Assembly (NCBI RefSeq): GCF_030532715.1
Contig: NZ_JAUNKO010000004.1
Span: 1 to 64,000 of the forward strand
Direction of reading: 5' to 3'
DNA: 64,000 bases
Origin: Corynebacterium sp.
GTDB lineage: Bacteria; Actinomycetota; Actinomycetes; Mycobacteriales; Mycobacteriaceae
Part shown: positions 57,601 to 64,000 of the stretch, one piece after another
Layout: each line of letters begins with the position of its first letter
How positions within the stretch are numbered: position 1 is the stretch's first letter
Translations under genes and position numbers: made by a program
The notes under the pieces: model-generated
Database searches by the model: none
What the model was told of the DNA's origin: nothing
What the model saw: the letters and a program-made list of their open reading frames with translations, nothing else

Positions 57601-58403
57601 GTGAACACATGCTCGTAGCAATCAGCGGCAACCAAGACGTGCACCATGTGTGCCAACAGCTCGCGGATCAGCCACGAGTGCCCGCGCTGCGGGTGCTGCC
57701 GCAGCGAATCTCCCGCACTGAACTTCCGGCGTCGGTCGCCGCGGGTATTCCGTTTGGCGTGGGCGGGCCGCGGTTGGAAACCCTGGTGTGGAATTCGGAG
57801 TCCAGCCCGCACCTGGTGTGTTTCGGTTCGCAAGGTTCCGGTAAATCCACCTTGTTGGGCACGTTGATGGCGGGGTTGACGCAGCCTGCCCGCCAGCGAA
57901 TCGTGCTCATCGACCCCCGCCGCACCCACCTCGGCGCGGTGCCGGAGCAGATGCTGGCGGCATATTGCGCGACCACCGACGCCGCCGCCAAAGCCATTGC
58001 ACAACTCGGGGTGACGCTGCGCGGCCGGTTGCCGGGTTCGGATATTACGCCCGCCGAATTGCACAGCCGTTCGTGGTGGGCCGGGCCGGACATATTCCTA
58101 GTGATCGACGATTACGATGTGCTGCCGCAGGGCCTGCTCCAACCTGTGGTGGAGTACGTGCCGCACGCCCGCGATATTGGCCTGCACGTCGTAGTTGCGC
58201 GCAAATCCGGCGGCGCGGGGCGCGCGCTTTTCGACGCCCTGCTCAGCGCCGTAAAAGACCAATCTCCCGCGGCGCTGATATTGGACGCTGACCGCGAAGA
58301 AGGGGCCCTGTTTGGGGTGCGGCCGGTCACACAACCGCCGGGTCGGGGAACCTGGGTGGTGCGCGGCAACGTCATAGGGGTAGGCCAGGTGGCGCAACAG
58401 TAG
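54657..58403 (+). CDS. eccC: Type VII secretion ATPase EccC (fused Ca/Cb)
   Basis: Motor of the ESX machine, 1248 residues, with all three FtsK/SpoIIIE-type ATPase domains in one chain. Two membrane helices lie at about 92-150. Walker A motifs are GATGSGKSE (Lys488), GSPRTGKTT (Lys820) and GSQGSGKST (Lys1063). Walker B of domain 1 is VIVVDEFSELL and of domain 3 VIDDYDVL. In domain 2 the Walker B position reads LLVNGW, with Asn for Asp. The N-terminal 90 residues are basic and disordered. AAGGGGGAT precedes ATG 54657. ESX-1 EccC is split into two proteins; fusion is typical of ESX-4. Confidence 0.95.
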   Translation: MGNSADQQHRTAQTSRTVRAHTATATRTVSARRATHAKPPVVRGPQQTHGPRIRVVPPLTLAERDPAPSLPTGSLIPDPVPPAVRPQQQPLIRVLMPLVMVFAMVGMVVLMVITGRARAGAGMHPGMMLFPVMMGMGMLAMFLPQPGEDTDEQRRVYMRHLDALRSQAAENAHDQRVCELYRAPDPRHLVALVPSRRLWERAVGDPDALQVRLGLGPAALCTPVEVPDSGATEDLDPVCAVSLRRVVHEVGSVPSVPVVVQLGAFRFLAFSGAAAGDVARALVAQLVFHHGPELVSVTALGAGWEWLKWLPHARSVDGAVHRVLVVDSATAEGAEDCVDDPRWTTIIDVGSRASSVLGSRAQADGLAFDCGDELQIFTVEGNETIGEPDRMSEAEALVLARALAACRRPVDADRSNLPRDFLGLVGLSPMQLQHPDRLWDQCAHFGHLTVPIGVAYDSGAPVLLDMKESALGGVGPHGLCIGATGSGKSELLKTLVLALAATHDPDELNFVLVDFKGGATFLGLEQLPHTSAVITNLAAEQTLVERMHDAVSGEMNRRQEVLRTAGNFANVTDYNAARMAGRKDLAPLPSLVIVVDEFSELLGQHPDFADLFVAVGRLGRSLHMHLLLASQRLEEGRLRGLDSHLSYRIGLKTFSAAESRQVLGVSDAYQLPACPGAGYLRTDAESLVRFQAAYVSGKLPVVSSPADGQARPTVRRFHQWIVPEVADTPRKQAYHPTVTLLESVVAAVHQAAGEKRAHQIWLPPLPPAIPLANVVANVGKLACVVGIIDRPYQQRQDPLVMNFSGAAGHAAICGSPRTGKTTFLRTLVLSLALTHTTDQLRFYILDFGGAEGLAGLSKVPHVAGVASRSDPERVRRVVDEVLGLLAAPEHRHTFLLVNGWHAIATEFEDLVEPLNRVAADGLAARVHLVVTTARWTNIRPVVRDLLQQRVELRLAEPMDSVIDRKAQLKLPQLPGRGLTATGEHMLVAISGNQDVHHVCQQLADQPRVPALRVLPQRISRTELPASVAAGIPFGVGGPRLETLVWNSESSPHLVCFGSQGSGKSTLLGTLMAGLTQPARQRIVLIDPRRTHLGAVPEQMLAAYCATTDAAAKAIAQLGVTLRGRLPGSDITPAELHSRSWWAGPDIFLVIDDYDVLPQGLLQPVVEYVPHARDIGLHVVVARKSGGAGRALFDALLSAVKDQSPAALILDADREEGALFGVRPVTQPPGRGTWVVRGNVIGVGQVAQQ

Positions 58404-58418
58404 GAGGGATTTCGCGCC

Positions 58419-59354
58419 GTGAATATTGTGGTGTTGGATACGGCTACGGTGTTTGAGGCGGAGGAGACCACCTACCGGTACGACCTGACCGCGTCGCTGG
58501 TTGCTGAAGACCCAGCGGCGGCGAAATCAGTGGTGGATCAGGCTCGTGATGTGCTCCAAGAGCGTTGGCAGAGCGCGGAGGTGCGCATTGAGGCGCCCGC
58601 AAACGTTGTTTCGGTACTTACGGCGGCGTTTGCGGGTGCTGGAGTGCTGGTGAAAGAGGACTCGCCGGATCCAGTGGTGCCGCCGCGTGAGCCGAAGCGC
58701 CTGAACATCCCGCGGCCTTCGCAACCCCGCAGCCCAGCCTGGTTTATCCCAGCGCTTGGGGTGGTGGTGTGCTGCGTGGGTGTCGCCTGTTGGTGGGGTA
58801 CTCGGCCGGATGCTCCCGTGGCGCAGACCTCCGCAGAATCTCGTCCGCAGGCAAACTCGCGGGGTGGGGCGCTTGTTACGGGCGCGGAGGCGCCGAGTGC
58901 GCAGCCGGTGGCGAACAACCCGCCGGAGCTGCCGGGTGTGGAGCTTGCCCACGGGCCGCTGCGGGTTCGCTTGCCGGAAGGATTCCGATTGGAACAGCGT
59001 GAGGACGGGGCGCTGAGCGCGACCGGGCCCGATGCGGAGCTGCGTATCCTGCTTGCGGCGGATCCGGTGTATGGGGTGAGTTCAGATGCGGTGTACCGCG
59101 AAGTGGAATTGATGATTGAGCGCGACCCCGCGTTGGAGGTTGAACACGGTGAGGGTTTTCGGGAGCACGCGGTGCGCACGATTGATTATCGCGAGCTGCC
59201 TGGCGATGGTTCCAAGGTGCGGTGGGTGACGTGGGTGGAGTCGGATCACCAATTTTCCATGGGGTGCCATACCCGCTCGGAGCCGACAATTCCGCAGCTG
59301 GCGGCGTGCCGGATGGCCGCCGGGACGCTTCAAATACACCATGATGGGGGGTGA
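58419..59354 (+). CDS. Type VII secretion-associated protein, Rv3446c-like
   Basis: 311 residues; the GTG start at 58419 follows AGGAGGGA. The N-terminal 95 residues are cytoplasmic, one membrane helix (WFIPALGVVVCCVGVACWW) spans about 108-126, and a Pro/Ala linker leads to a C-terminal extracytoplasmic domain ending with RWVTWVESDHQFSMGCHTR. This plan and its place between eccC and the esx pair match Rv3446c of mycobacterial ESX-4. Its function in secretion is unknown. It starts 15 bp after eccC. Confidence 0.85.
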   Translation: MNIVVLDTATVFEAEETTYRYDLTASLVAEDPAAAKSVVDQARDVLQERWQSAEVRIEAPANVVSVLTAAFAGAGVLVKEDSPDPVVPPREPKRLNIPRPSQPRSPAWFIPALGVVVCCVGVACWWGTRPDAPVAQTSAESRPQANSRGGALVTGAEAPSAQPVANNPPELPGVELAHGPLRVRLPEGFRLEQREDGALSATGPDAELRILLAADPVYGVSSDAVYREVELMIERDPALEVEHGEGFREHAVRTIDYRELPGDGSKVRWVTWVESDHQFSMGCHTRSEPTIPQLAACRMAAGTLQIHHDGG

Positions 59355-59455
59355 TTTAAGGCGGTGGGAACCGACCATGGTGCGCGGGGAGTCTAAGTGG
59401 GTGACAGCAAGATGATGGTGGTACTGAGTTTTTCTCCTAAGGGGTGAGCCTGACA

Positions 59456-59773
59456 GTGAACGGGATGTTTCGCACTGAAGCTGACGTTATGGTCGCCACG
59501 GCGGGTCGTGTCGATGATGTCAATCTTCAGGTGCAAAGTGAGCTGAGTCGGCTGCAGGGTGTGGTGGATTCATTGCAGGGCAGTTGGCAGGGCAGGGCCC
59601 AAGTGAATTTTCAGTCGCTGATGGAACGCTGGAATATCTCCGCAAAAAATTTGCGCGAAGCGTTGACGAGTATTTCGGACAATATCCGGCAAAATGCGGG
59701 TTCGTTCGAAGGGGCCGACACGGACAACGCTGCCTCGTTGCAATCAATTGGTGGCGAGGGGCTCCCGTTGTAG
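59456..59773 (+). CDS. esxB: WXG100 protein, EsxB-like
   Basis: About 105 residues from GTG 59456, which has AAGGGG 11 bp upstream; GTG 59444 and ATG 59465 are alternatives. Helix-turn-helix hairpin of the WXG100 family with the turn motif in GSWQGRAQ. It should pair with the next gene product as a secreted heterodimer. The C-terminal tail shows FEGAD where classical substrates have Tyr-x3-Asp/Glu. Confidence 0.9.
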   Translation: MNGMFRTEADVMVATAGRVDDVNLQVQSELSRLQGVVDSLQGSWQGRAQVNFQSLMERWNISAKNLREALTSISDNIRQNAGSFEGADTDNAASLQSIGGEGLPL

Positions 59774-59817
59774 CGCGGGGCTATATAAAGGACACGAGTG
59801 GGAGTGGTTTGAGGGGC

Positions 59818-60108
59818 ATGTACAACACAATCAAGTATTCGTTTGGGGAGATTCAGAACGCGGCGGCGGATATTCAAACTACATCCGCCAGCATTGACAC
59901 CATTTTGAATGATTTGAAGCGGCAGCTAGAACCCATGGTGGAAACGTGGGAGGGCGAATCGGCGTTGGCGTATCAGGCGGCGCAAGCGCAATGGGATAAT
60001 GCTGCCGCGGAGCTGAACAGCATTCTGGCCACCATTGCCAGCGCCGTTTCGGAAGGCAACGATCGCATGGGCGATGTGAATAGGCGCGCGGCGGCGAGTT
60101 GGGGCTAA
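59818..60108 (+). CDS. esxA: WXG100 protein, EsxA-like
   Basis: 96 residues from ATG 59818 with GAGGGG upstream. Two helices around the WXG turn (ETWEGESALAYQ). It follows the partner esx gene by 44 bp and ends the ESX operon; strong hairpins lie just downstream. It is presumably exported with its partner through the EccBCD/MycP machine. Confidence 0.92.
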   Translation: MYNTIKYSFGEIQNAAADIQTTSASIDTILNDLKRQLEPMVETWEGESALAYQAAQAQWDNAAAELNSILATIASAVSEGNDRMGDVNRRAAASWG

Positions 60109-60147
60109 TTCACATTGCGGAGGAGATGTTCACAAGACCCCGAGGAG

Positions 60148-60191
60148 GCGCCCCCAGGTTTACCGCCAGAAACCAACAACCTGGGGTGCGC
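60148..60191 (+). terminator. Hairpin after esxA
   Basis: GCGCCCCCAGGTT (60148-60160) pairs with AACCTGGGGTGCGC (60178-60191) with one bulge and a 17-nt loop. No T-run follows. It may protect or end the esx transcript. Confidence 0.5.
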
Positions 60192-60217
60192 TGGAAAACT
60201 TCACACACGGGTAAGGG

Positions 60218-60330
60218 GCTCCGCCACCGGCGCCCCTATATGCGAGATGTTCACTTGGCTGACACCTACCAATTCCCCCGATTGGCGCAGCTGTCGATTT
60301 CCTCGCATATAGGGCCGCAGGTGGCGGAGC
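60218..60330. repeat. Long inverted repeat upstream of rplM
   Basis: Two 29-bp arms (60218-60246 and 60302-60330) match at 27 of 29 positions when one is reverse-complemented. They begin GCTCCGCCACC and end TATATGCGAG. The 55-bp centre contains a smaller hairpin CCAAT/ATTGG. ATTTTCGGTTTTG follows the right arm. It could be a very strong, perhaps bidirectional terminator, a structured RNA, or a miniature mobile element. Confidence 0.75.
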
Positions 60331-60388
60331 ATTTTCGGTTTTGAGTTTGAATCACCGCTGCATTAGAGTTGGGTGTCTGTGTGTAGGG

Positions 60389-60446
60389 CCCTCATCTTGG
60401 GTGAGGGCAGCAAGGTTTTACGGGTCTCCACCGGCCGCCGTAAAAC
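60389..60446 (+). promoter_or_regulatory. Structured leader of rplM
   Basis: Two perfect hairpins in series: CCCTCA/TGAGGG (60389-60407) and GTTTTACGG/CCGTAAAAC (60415-60446), ending 58 bp before the rplM start. L13 mRNAs in several bacterial groups carry autoregulatory leaders; this is a candidate by position and structure only. TAGGGC at 60384-60389 may be the -10 box. Confidence 0.45.
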
Positions 60447-60504
60447 ATACTTTCTATAACACGTGATGGCTGGCAGTTCCGAAACAGACTTTAAAGGAGT
60501 CCTG

Positions 60505-60948
60505 TTGTCTACTTACCACCCGAAGAGCGGTGACATTACCCGTAAGTGGTACGTCATCGACGCTACCGACGTGGTGCTCGGCCGCTTGGCATGCCAGGTT
60601 GCTGATCTCCTCCGCGGTAAAGGCAAGCCCCAGTTCGCCCCCAACGTTGACTGCGGCGACTATGTGATCATTGTGAACGCCGATAAGGTGCACATTTCCT
60701 CCAATAAGCGGGACCGTGAGTTCCGCTACCGCCACTCCGGCTACCCGGGTGGTTTGAAGACCCTCTCCTTGGGCCGTTCCATGGAATTGCACCCAGAACG
60801 TGTGGTTTTTGAGGCCGTGAAAGGCATGATGCCGCACAACAAGCTGAGCAACGCTTCCGCAAAGAAGCTGCGCGTGTTCGCAGGTCCTGAACACCCGTAC
60901 GCCGCTCAGAAGCCCGAAACCTACGAAATCAAGCAGGTGGCCCAGTGA
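60505..60948 (+). CDS. rplM: 50S ribosomal protein L13
   Basis: L13, 147 residues, an early 50S assembly protein. A TTG start at 60505 is chosen because AAAGGAG lies 5 bp upstream and it gives the normal N-terminus [19 protein letters not shown]; the in-frame extension upstream has no ribosome site. [20 protein letters not shown] and [17 protein letters not shown] are diagnostic. Its stop overlaps the rpsI GTG. Confidence 0.97.
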   Translation: MSTYHPKSGDITRKWYVIDATDVVLGRLACQVADLLRGKGKPQFAPNVDCGDYVIIVNADKVHISSNKRDREFRYRHSGYPGGLKTLSLGRSMELHPERVVFEAVKGMMPHNKLSNASAKKLRVFAGPEHPYAAQKPETYEIKQVAQ

Positions 60949-61487
60949 CCGATCAGAACAACACCGAAAACCTCGCAGCCGACGCCGCCGACATTGCCGC
61001 TGCGCAGGCTGCTACCGAAGAGTTCACCAACACCATTGGTGACGCTGTAGCGGTAGAGGCTACCGAAGAAACCGCCACTGTTGTTGCGCCGGCTGAGCTC
61101 GATCACCCGATTCAGACGGTTGGTCGCCGTAAGCGTGCCATCGTGCGCGTGCGCATGGTCGCAGGCTCCGGCCAGTTCACCTGCAATGGCCGCACCTTGG
61201 AGGATTACTTCCCGAACAAGCTGCACCAACAGCTGATCAAGGCCCCGTTGGTTCTTATTGATCGCGAAGGTCAGTTCGACATTCACGCAAACCTGCGTGG
61301 TGGCGGCCCCACCGGCCAGGCAGGCGCATTCCGCCTCGCCATCGCCCGCGCGCTCAACGCCTACAACCCGGCTGATCGTCCGGCACTGAAGAAGGCTGGC
61401 TTCCTTACCCGTGACGCCCGCGCTGTGGAACGCAAGAAGGCTGGTCTGCACAAGGCACGTCGTGCCCCGCAGTACTCCAAGCGTTAA
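60945..61487 (+). CDS. rpsI: 30S ribosomal protein S9
   Basis: S9, 180 residues, whose C-terminal tail ([11 protein letters not shown]) reaches the P-site tRNA. The GTG at 60945 overlaps the rplM stop by 4 bp. The first 50 residues are an acidic Ala/Thr/Glu-rich extension ([20 protein letters not shown]) beyond the S9 core, which starts at [16 protein letters not shown]. Such extensions are seen in actinobacterial S9. Confidence 0.98.
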   Translation: MTDQNNTENLAADAADIAAAQAATEEFTNTIGDAVAVEATEETATVVAPAELDHPIQTVGRRKRAIVRVRMVAGSGQFTCNGRTLEDYFPNKLHQQLIKAPLVLIDREGQFDIHANLRGGGPTGQAGAFRLAIARALNAYNPADRPALKKAGFLTRDARAVERKKAGLHKARRAPQYSKR

Positions 61488-61508
61488 TATTTTTCGACGC
61501 ATACGCGT

Positions 61509-61558
61509 ACACCGCCGTCCATGGTCCCTGGTTTGGGGGCTGGGCGGCGGTGTTCTTT
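61509..61558 (+). terminator. Terminator after rpsI
   Basis: ACACCGCCG (61509-61517) pairs with CGGCGGTGT (61545-61553), followed by TCTTTT, 22 bp after the rpsI stop. Confidence 0.8.
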
Positions 61559-62071
61559 TGTGTGGGGACACAAAACTGGGTGCTTGCATCGTTGGGCGGC
61601 GGGGCGGAAATTGTCGGGGTTCGGGGTTCGGTTGTACGTCGAATTTGACGCCGTGACAACACGGCACTTTCCCTCATTTGGGGGTGGGGTCGATATTGTG
61701 TGCGGAGGCCGCGAAAAGGCTGAGAATAGGCCGTGCATTTTAATGGTCTGACGTCTTAAGCTGCGGAAATATGATGACGCTTCACGGAAATTGTTTGGGG
61801 CTATTTCCTTCTTGTGCGCTGGCGGAACAGCGTTTGCTGAATAATAATCGAAAATTTGTTTTCCGCAGGTTGGAATGCACGAACATTAGTGCTCACATGT
61901 ACCGATCTAGCTGGGGTTTAGGCAATTTTGAATGCTTAATTCCCAGTAGCAGCTCAGCTCATTCTTGGCCGTTGGCGAGTATGTTGCCCGCAAATTAACC
62001 GGGTATGGTTCCCATAGGGATGGTGCTACCGTCCGCTCGAGCCTGCAGAAAGTTGGAGAAAGGAAAGGGCT
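61559..62071. other. Spacer before the PelG-like gene
   Basis: About 510 bp without a convincing gene; a 75-codon frame at 61771-61998 has no protein-like features. The middle is AT-rich. TATGGT at 62004-62009 is a possible -10 box, and GGAGAAAGGAAAGGG ending 62069 is the ribosome site of the next gene. Confidence 0.4.
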
Positions 62072-63436
62072 TTGGCTCTGCAAGTCAACCACTTCAGGCA
62101 GGTCCCAGTTGTAGTTCTCTTGGCGGTAACGATTGTTGCCTTCTTCGGAACTGCGTGTGCCTGGGCCTGGCTGACACAAGTGGACCCAAACCCCATGGTT
62201 GCAACCTCGCTGGGGATTGTTTTTTGCCTTGTGTCCCTCACCGCAGTGGTGTTGCTGGGCCGGGTTTGGCAGGCGTTGGTGCAGCTTTCACCAACGGCGC
62301 TGTTAATGACGGTGTTTCCGTGGATCGTTGATGATATTCGCGCCGTACTTCCAATTGTGTTGATGGTGTCCGTCACGGTCCCGTGGATTTCACACGCTGT
62401 TACCCTGCCGTTCTACCGGCCGCTGCAACATGTCAGCCGTGCCGATGAACGAGAGTTTAATTTCCAACTCATGCGCCTCACCCCGGCCATCTTGGGTTTT
62501 GCGGTGTTGCCGCTCATGGGGTTTGCGTTGTTCATGACCACCACACACACGTGGGGCACCGCCGAAGTGTTCGGTTATGTGCTTGGCTTGTTCACGAATC
62601 TTGTGTTCGCGTTGTCGTTGATTCCCGCCCAAGAGCTACGGAAAGCGAACTTCCTGTTTGCGGGTTGGGTTTGTTACGCGTTGTTTCTACTGCTGTTCCC
62701 GCATTTTTGGTTTTTTGCGCCGGTGGCCGGAATGGTGCCTCAACTGGCGCTAATTGGCGGCGCGGTGTGGGGTTTGGTGGCCCCTGCCCGCCCCGATCGG
62801 AGCACTCTGTTGTGGGATCTCGGCCTCGGTTTGCTGTTTGGCGGCATTCTGTGGGCGGACAAGTTTTTCCTCATTGCCCTGTATGCCTCACGTATCGACG
62901 TGGTCACTGTGTATGTGGGTCTCATTCCCGTCGTGGTGGGCATGGCGGTGTTTTTCAGCTCGCAATACCCGTTGATCCGCCAGAACGTGGATTCGTTGAT
63001 GGTGGGTATACACCAAACCCCGCTATCCGGGTTACGAAACACCATCAGACTTACCCGGAACAATGTTGCGCGGTGCTTTGCGCTGACGTTGAGCGTTGCG
63101 GCGGTGACGTCGTTAGGGGTGTTGTTGGTGTCATCGGCGCTGGGCATGGAGCACAACCTGCTGAGTTTGCTGCTGTTTCTTGTACCCATTCCGCTGTTGG
63201 CGTTCCACCTCGCAGTGTTTCAACTGACGCAGTTGTATATGCATGCGCAAGCCGCCGTCTATTCGGGCGCGTTTTGCCTTGTGGTGATGCTGGCGTTGCT
63301 GGTGGGGCCTATTCCGGGGCTTGTTGTGGCTATGGTTTCGGCGGTGATCGGGGCGGTGGGTGCGATTCGCAGCGCCTCGCGCCGCATCGACGACGCCCCG
63401 TTTGAAATGTTTTGGCAGAAAGCAGTGCAGTGGTAA
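62072..63436 (+). CDS. PelG-like multi-span membrane protein
   Basis: 454 residues from TTG 62072, preceded by AGGAAAGGG. About twelve membrane helices. Length, topology and the segment LGLGLLFGGILWADKFFLIA resemble PelG, the membrane transporter of Pel-type polysaccharide export; DVVTVYVGLIPVVVGMAVFF and the following acidic loop fit as well. The next gene encodes a PelF-like glycosyltransferase and overlaps it by 7 bp, which is strong context. The match is from memory of the family, not from alignment; a generic polysaccharide flippase is the alternative. Confidence 0.6.
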   Translation: MALQVNHFRQVPVVVLLAVTIVAFFGTACAWAWLTQVDPNPMVATSLGIVFCLVSLTAVVLLGRVWQALVQLSPTALLMTVFPWIVDDIRAVLPIVLMVSVTVPWISHAVTLPFYRPLQHVSRADEREFNFQLMRLTPAILGFAVLPLMGFALFMTTTHTWGTAEVFGYVLGLFTNLVFALSLIPAQELRKANFLFAGWVCYALFLLLFPHFWFFAPVAGMVPQLALIGGAVWGLVAPARPDRSTLLWDLGLGLLFGGILWADKFFLIALYASRIDVVTVYVGLIPVVVGMAVFFSSQYPLIRQNVDSLMVGIHQTPLSGLRNTIRLTRNNVARCFALTLSVAAVTSLGVLLVSSALGMEHNLLSLLLFLVPIPLLAFHLAVFQLTQLYMHAQAAVYSGAFCLVVMLALLVGPIPGLVVAMVSAVIGAVGAIRSASRRIDDAPFEMFWQKAVQW

Positions 63437-64000
63437 CCAATACGAAATACCGATTCCCTGGCGATGACACCCCATTGGACATGGTGGACGTTGCCATCGT
63501 CATGGAGTCCACCTATCCATTCCTTACCGGCGGGGTTTCGGCAGTGGTTCATGACATTGTCACCCACAATCCAGACCTCACGTTCGGGATCATCCACATC
63601 GCGTGGGATTCGAAGGCTCCTTCGAAGGATTTGTATGGGGTGCCGGGCAACGTTGCTTGGGTGGACGTACTGTATTTGTCGCTGGAGGAGCACCGTGAAG
63701 GTTTCCAAGCGGCGGTGAAAGACGACGCCGTCGGTGACCATAACGCTGGTGAACTCGTGCGCGCTGTGGCTGCGGGTATGCACGATGATCCCGAGCTGCT
63801 GCGCCGGTTGTACATTGATGCGGTGAATCCCCAGACTCGCACGTGGCGCTTGTGGTCGCTGTTGCCGCGCCGCGATCTGATGGCCGCGGTGCTAGAAGGT
63901 GCGGGCCAGGCGGATGATATTCGCTTGGACGAGTTATTTTGGCTGATCCGGGATTTCTTCTCTTTGATGTATGCGTTGCTGGATCGCGTGCATCCGCCGG
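63430..64000 (+). CDS. PelF-like glycosyltransferase, 5' part
   Basis: Frame open from GTG 63430 to the window edge, about 190 residues; ATG 63481 is an alternative start. The beginning DVAIVMESTYPFLTGGVSAV is the typical opening of PelF-type GT4 glycosyltransferases, and FGIIHIAWDSKAPSKDLYG and WLIRDFFSLMYALL fit the N-terminal domain (DUF3492) of that family. PelF polymerises an N-acetylhexosamine polymer from UDP-sugars in Pel systems. It overlaps the PelG-like gene by 7 bp. The catalytic C-terminal half lies beyond the window. Confidence 0.7.
   Translation, partial: MVTNTKYRFPGDDTPLDMVDVAIVMESTYPFLTGGVSAVVHDIVTHNPDLTFGIIHIAWDSKAPSKDLYGVPGNVAWVDVLYLSLEEHREGFQAAVKDDAVGDHNAGELVRAVAAGMHDDPELLRRLYIDAVNPQTRTWRLWSLLPRRDLMAAVLEGAGQADDIRLDELFWLIRDFFSLMYALLDRVHPP

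Overview
The window is a stretch of Corynebacterium chromosome with moderately high GC. Four things support this. The translation genes follow the corynebacterial/mycobacterial order. A minimal ESX-4-type type VII secretion locus (eccB, mycP, eccD, eccC, Rv3446c-like, esxB, esxA) lies between truA and rplM, as in Mycobacterium. GTG and TTG starts are common. Several promoters have TAGGGT, TAGGCT or TAGACT -10 boxes, some placed so that the mRNA would be leaderless. No species is claimed.

Layout. 1-5.3 kb: 3' end of rpoB and complete rpoC, closed by a terminator. 5.3-6.7 kb: a gene-poor, partly AT-rich stretch with an orphan promoter. 6.7-8.0 kb: a soluble Aer-type PAS protein. 8.3-13.0 kb: the str genes rpsL, rpsG, fusA and tuf. 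13.0-15.9 kb: a repeat-bearing non-coding stretch, then gluconate uptake and phosphorylation (gntP, gntK) and a small membrane protein. 16.7-21.9 kb: the complete S10 operon, rpsJ to rpsQ. 22.1-27.9 kb: a non-ribosomal insert (SDR, secreted VWA protein, putative lipoprotein, membrane-anchored alpha/beta hydrolase).

28.3-29.6 kb: rplN-rplX-rplE. 29.7-35.6 kb: a second insert (GyrI-like protein, sugar ABC transporter, ascorbate-type PTS). 35.9-41.7 kb: rpsH-rplF-rplR-rpsE-rpmD-rplO, then secY-adk and map. 41.8-42.5 kb: a leaderless L,D-transpeptidase gene. 42.7-47.3 kb: infA, rpsM-rpsK-rpsD-rpoA-rplQ and truA. 47.4-49.7 kb: a large GT-C-like membrane protein. 49.8-60.1 kb: an unlisted 30-residue Trp/Cys peptide ORF and the ESX-4 locus. 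60.1-61.5 kb: strong RNA hairpins, then rplM-rpsI. 62.1-64 kb: a PelG-like membrane protein overlapping the start of a PelF-like glycosyltransferase that runs off the window.

The core genes supply transcription and translation (RNA polymerase beta, beta' and alpha, 29 ribosomal proteins, EF-G, EF-Tu, IF-1) plus SecY, adenylate kinase, methionine aminopeptidase and TruA. The accessory genes sit in the gaps between these highly expressed operons and concern the cell surface, sugar uptake and secretion. The observations most worth following are the 30-residue peptide next to ESX-4, the 29-bp-arm inverted repeat downstream of esxA, the Pel-like pair at the right edge, the Aer-type PAS protein, and the CAGGCAGAT repeat cluster upstream of gntP.
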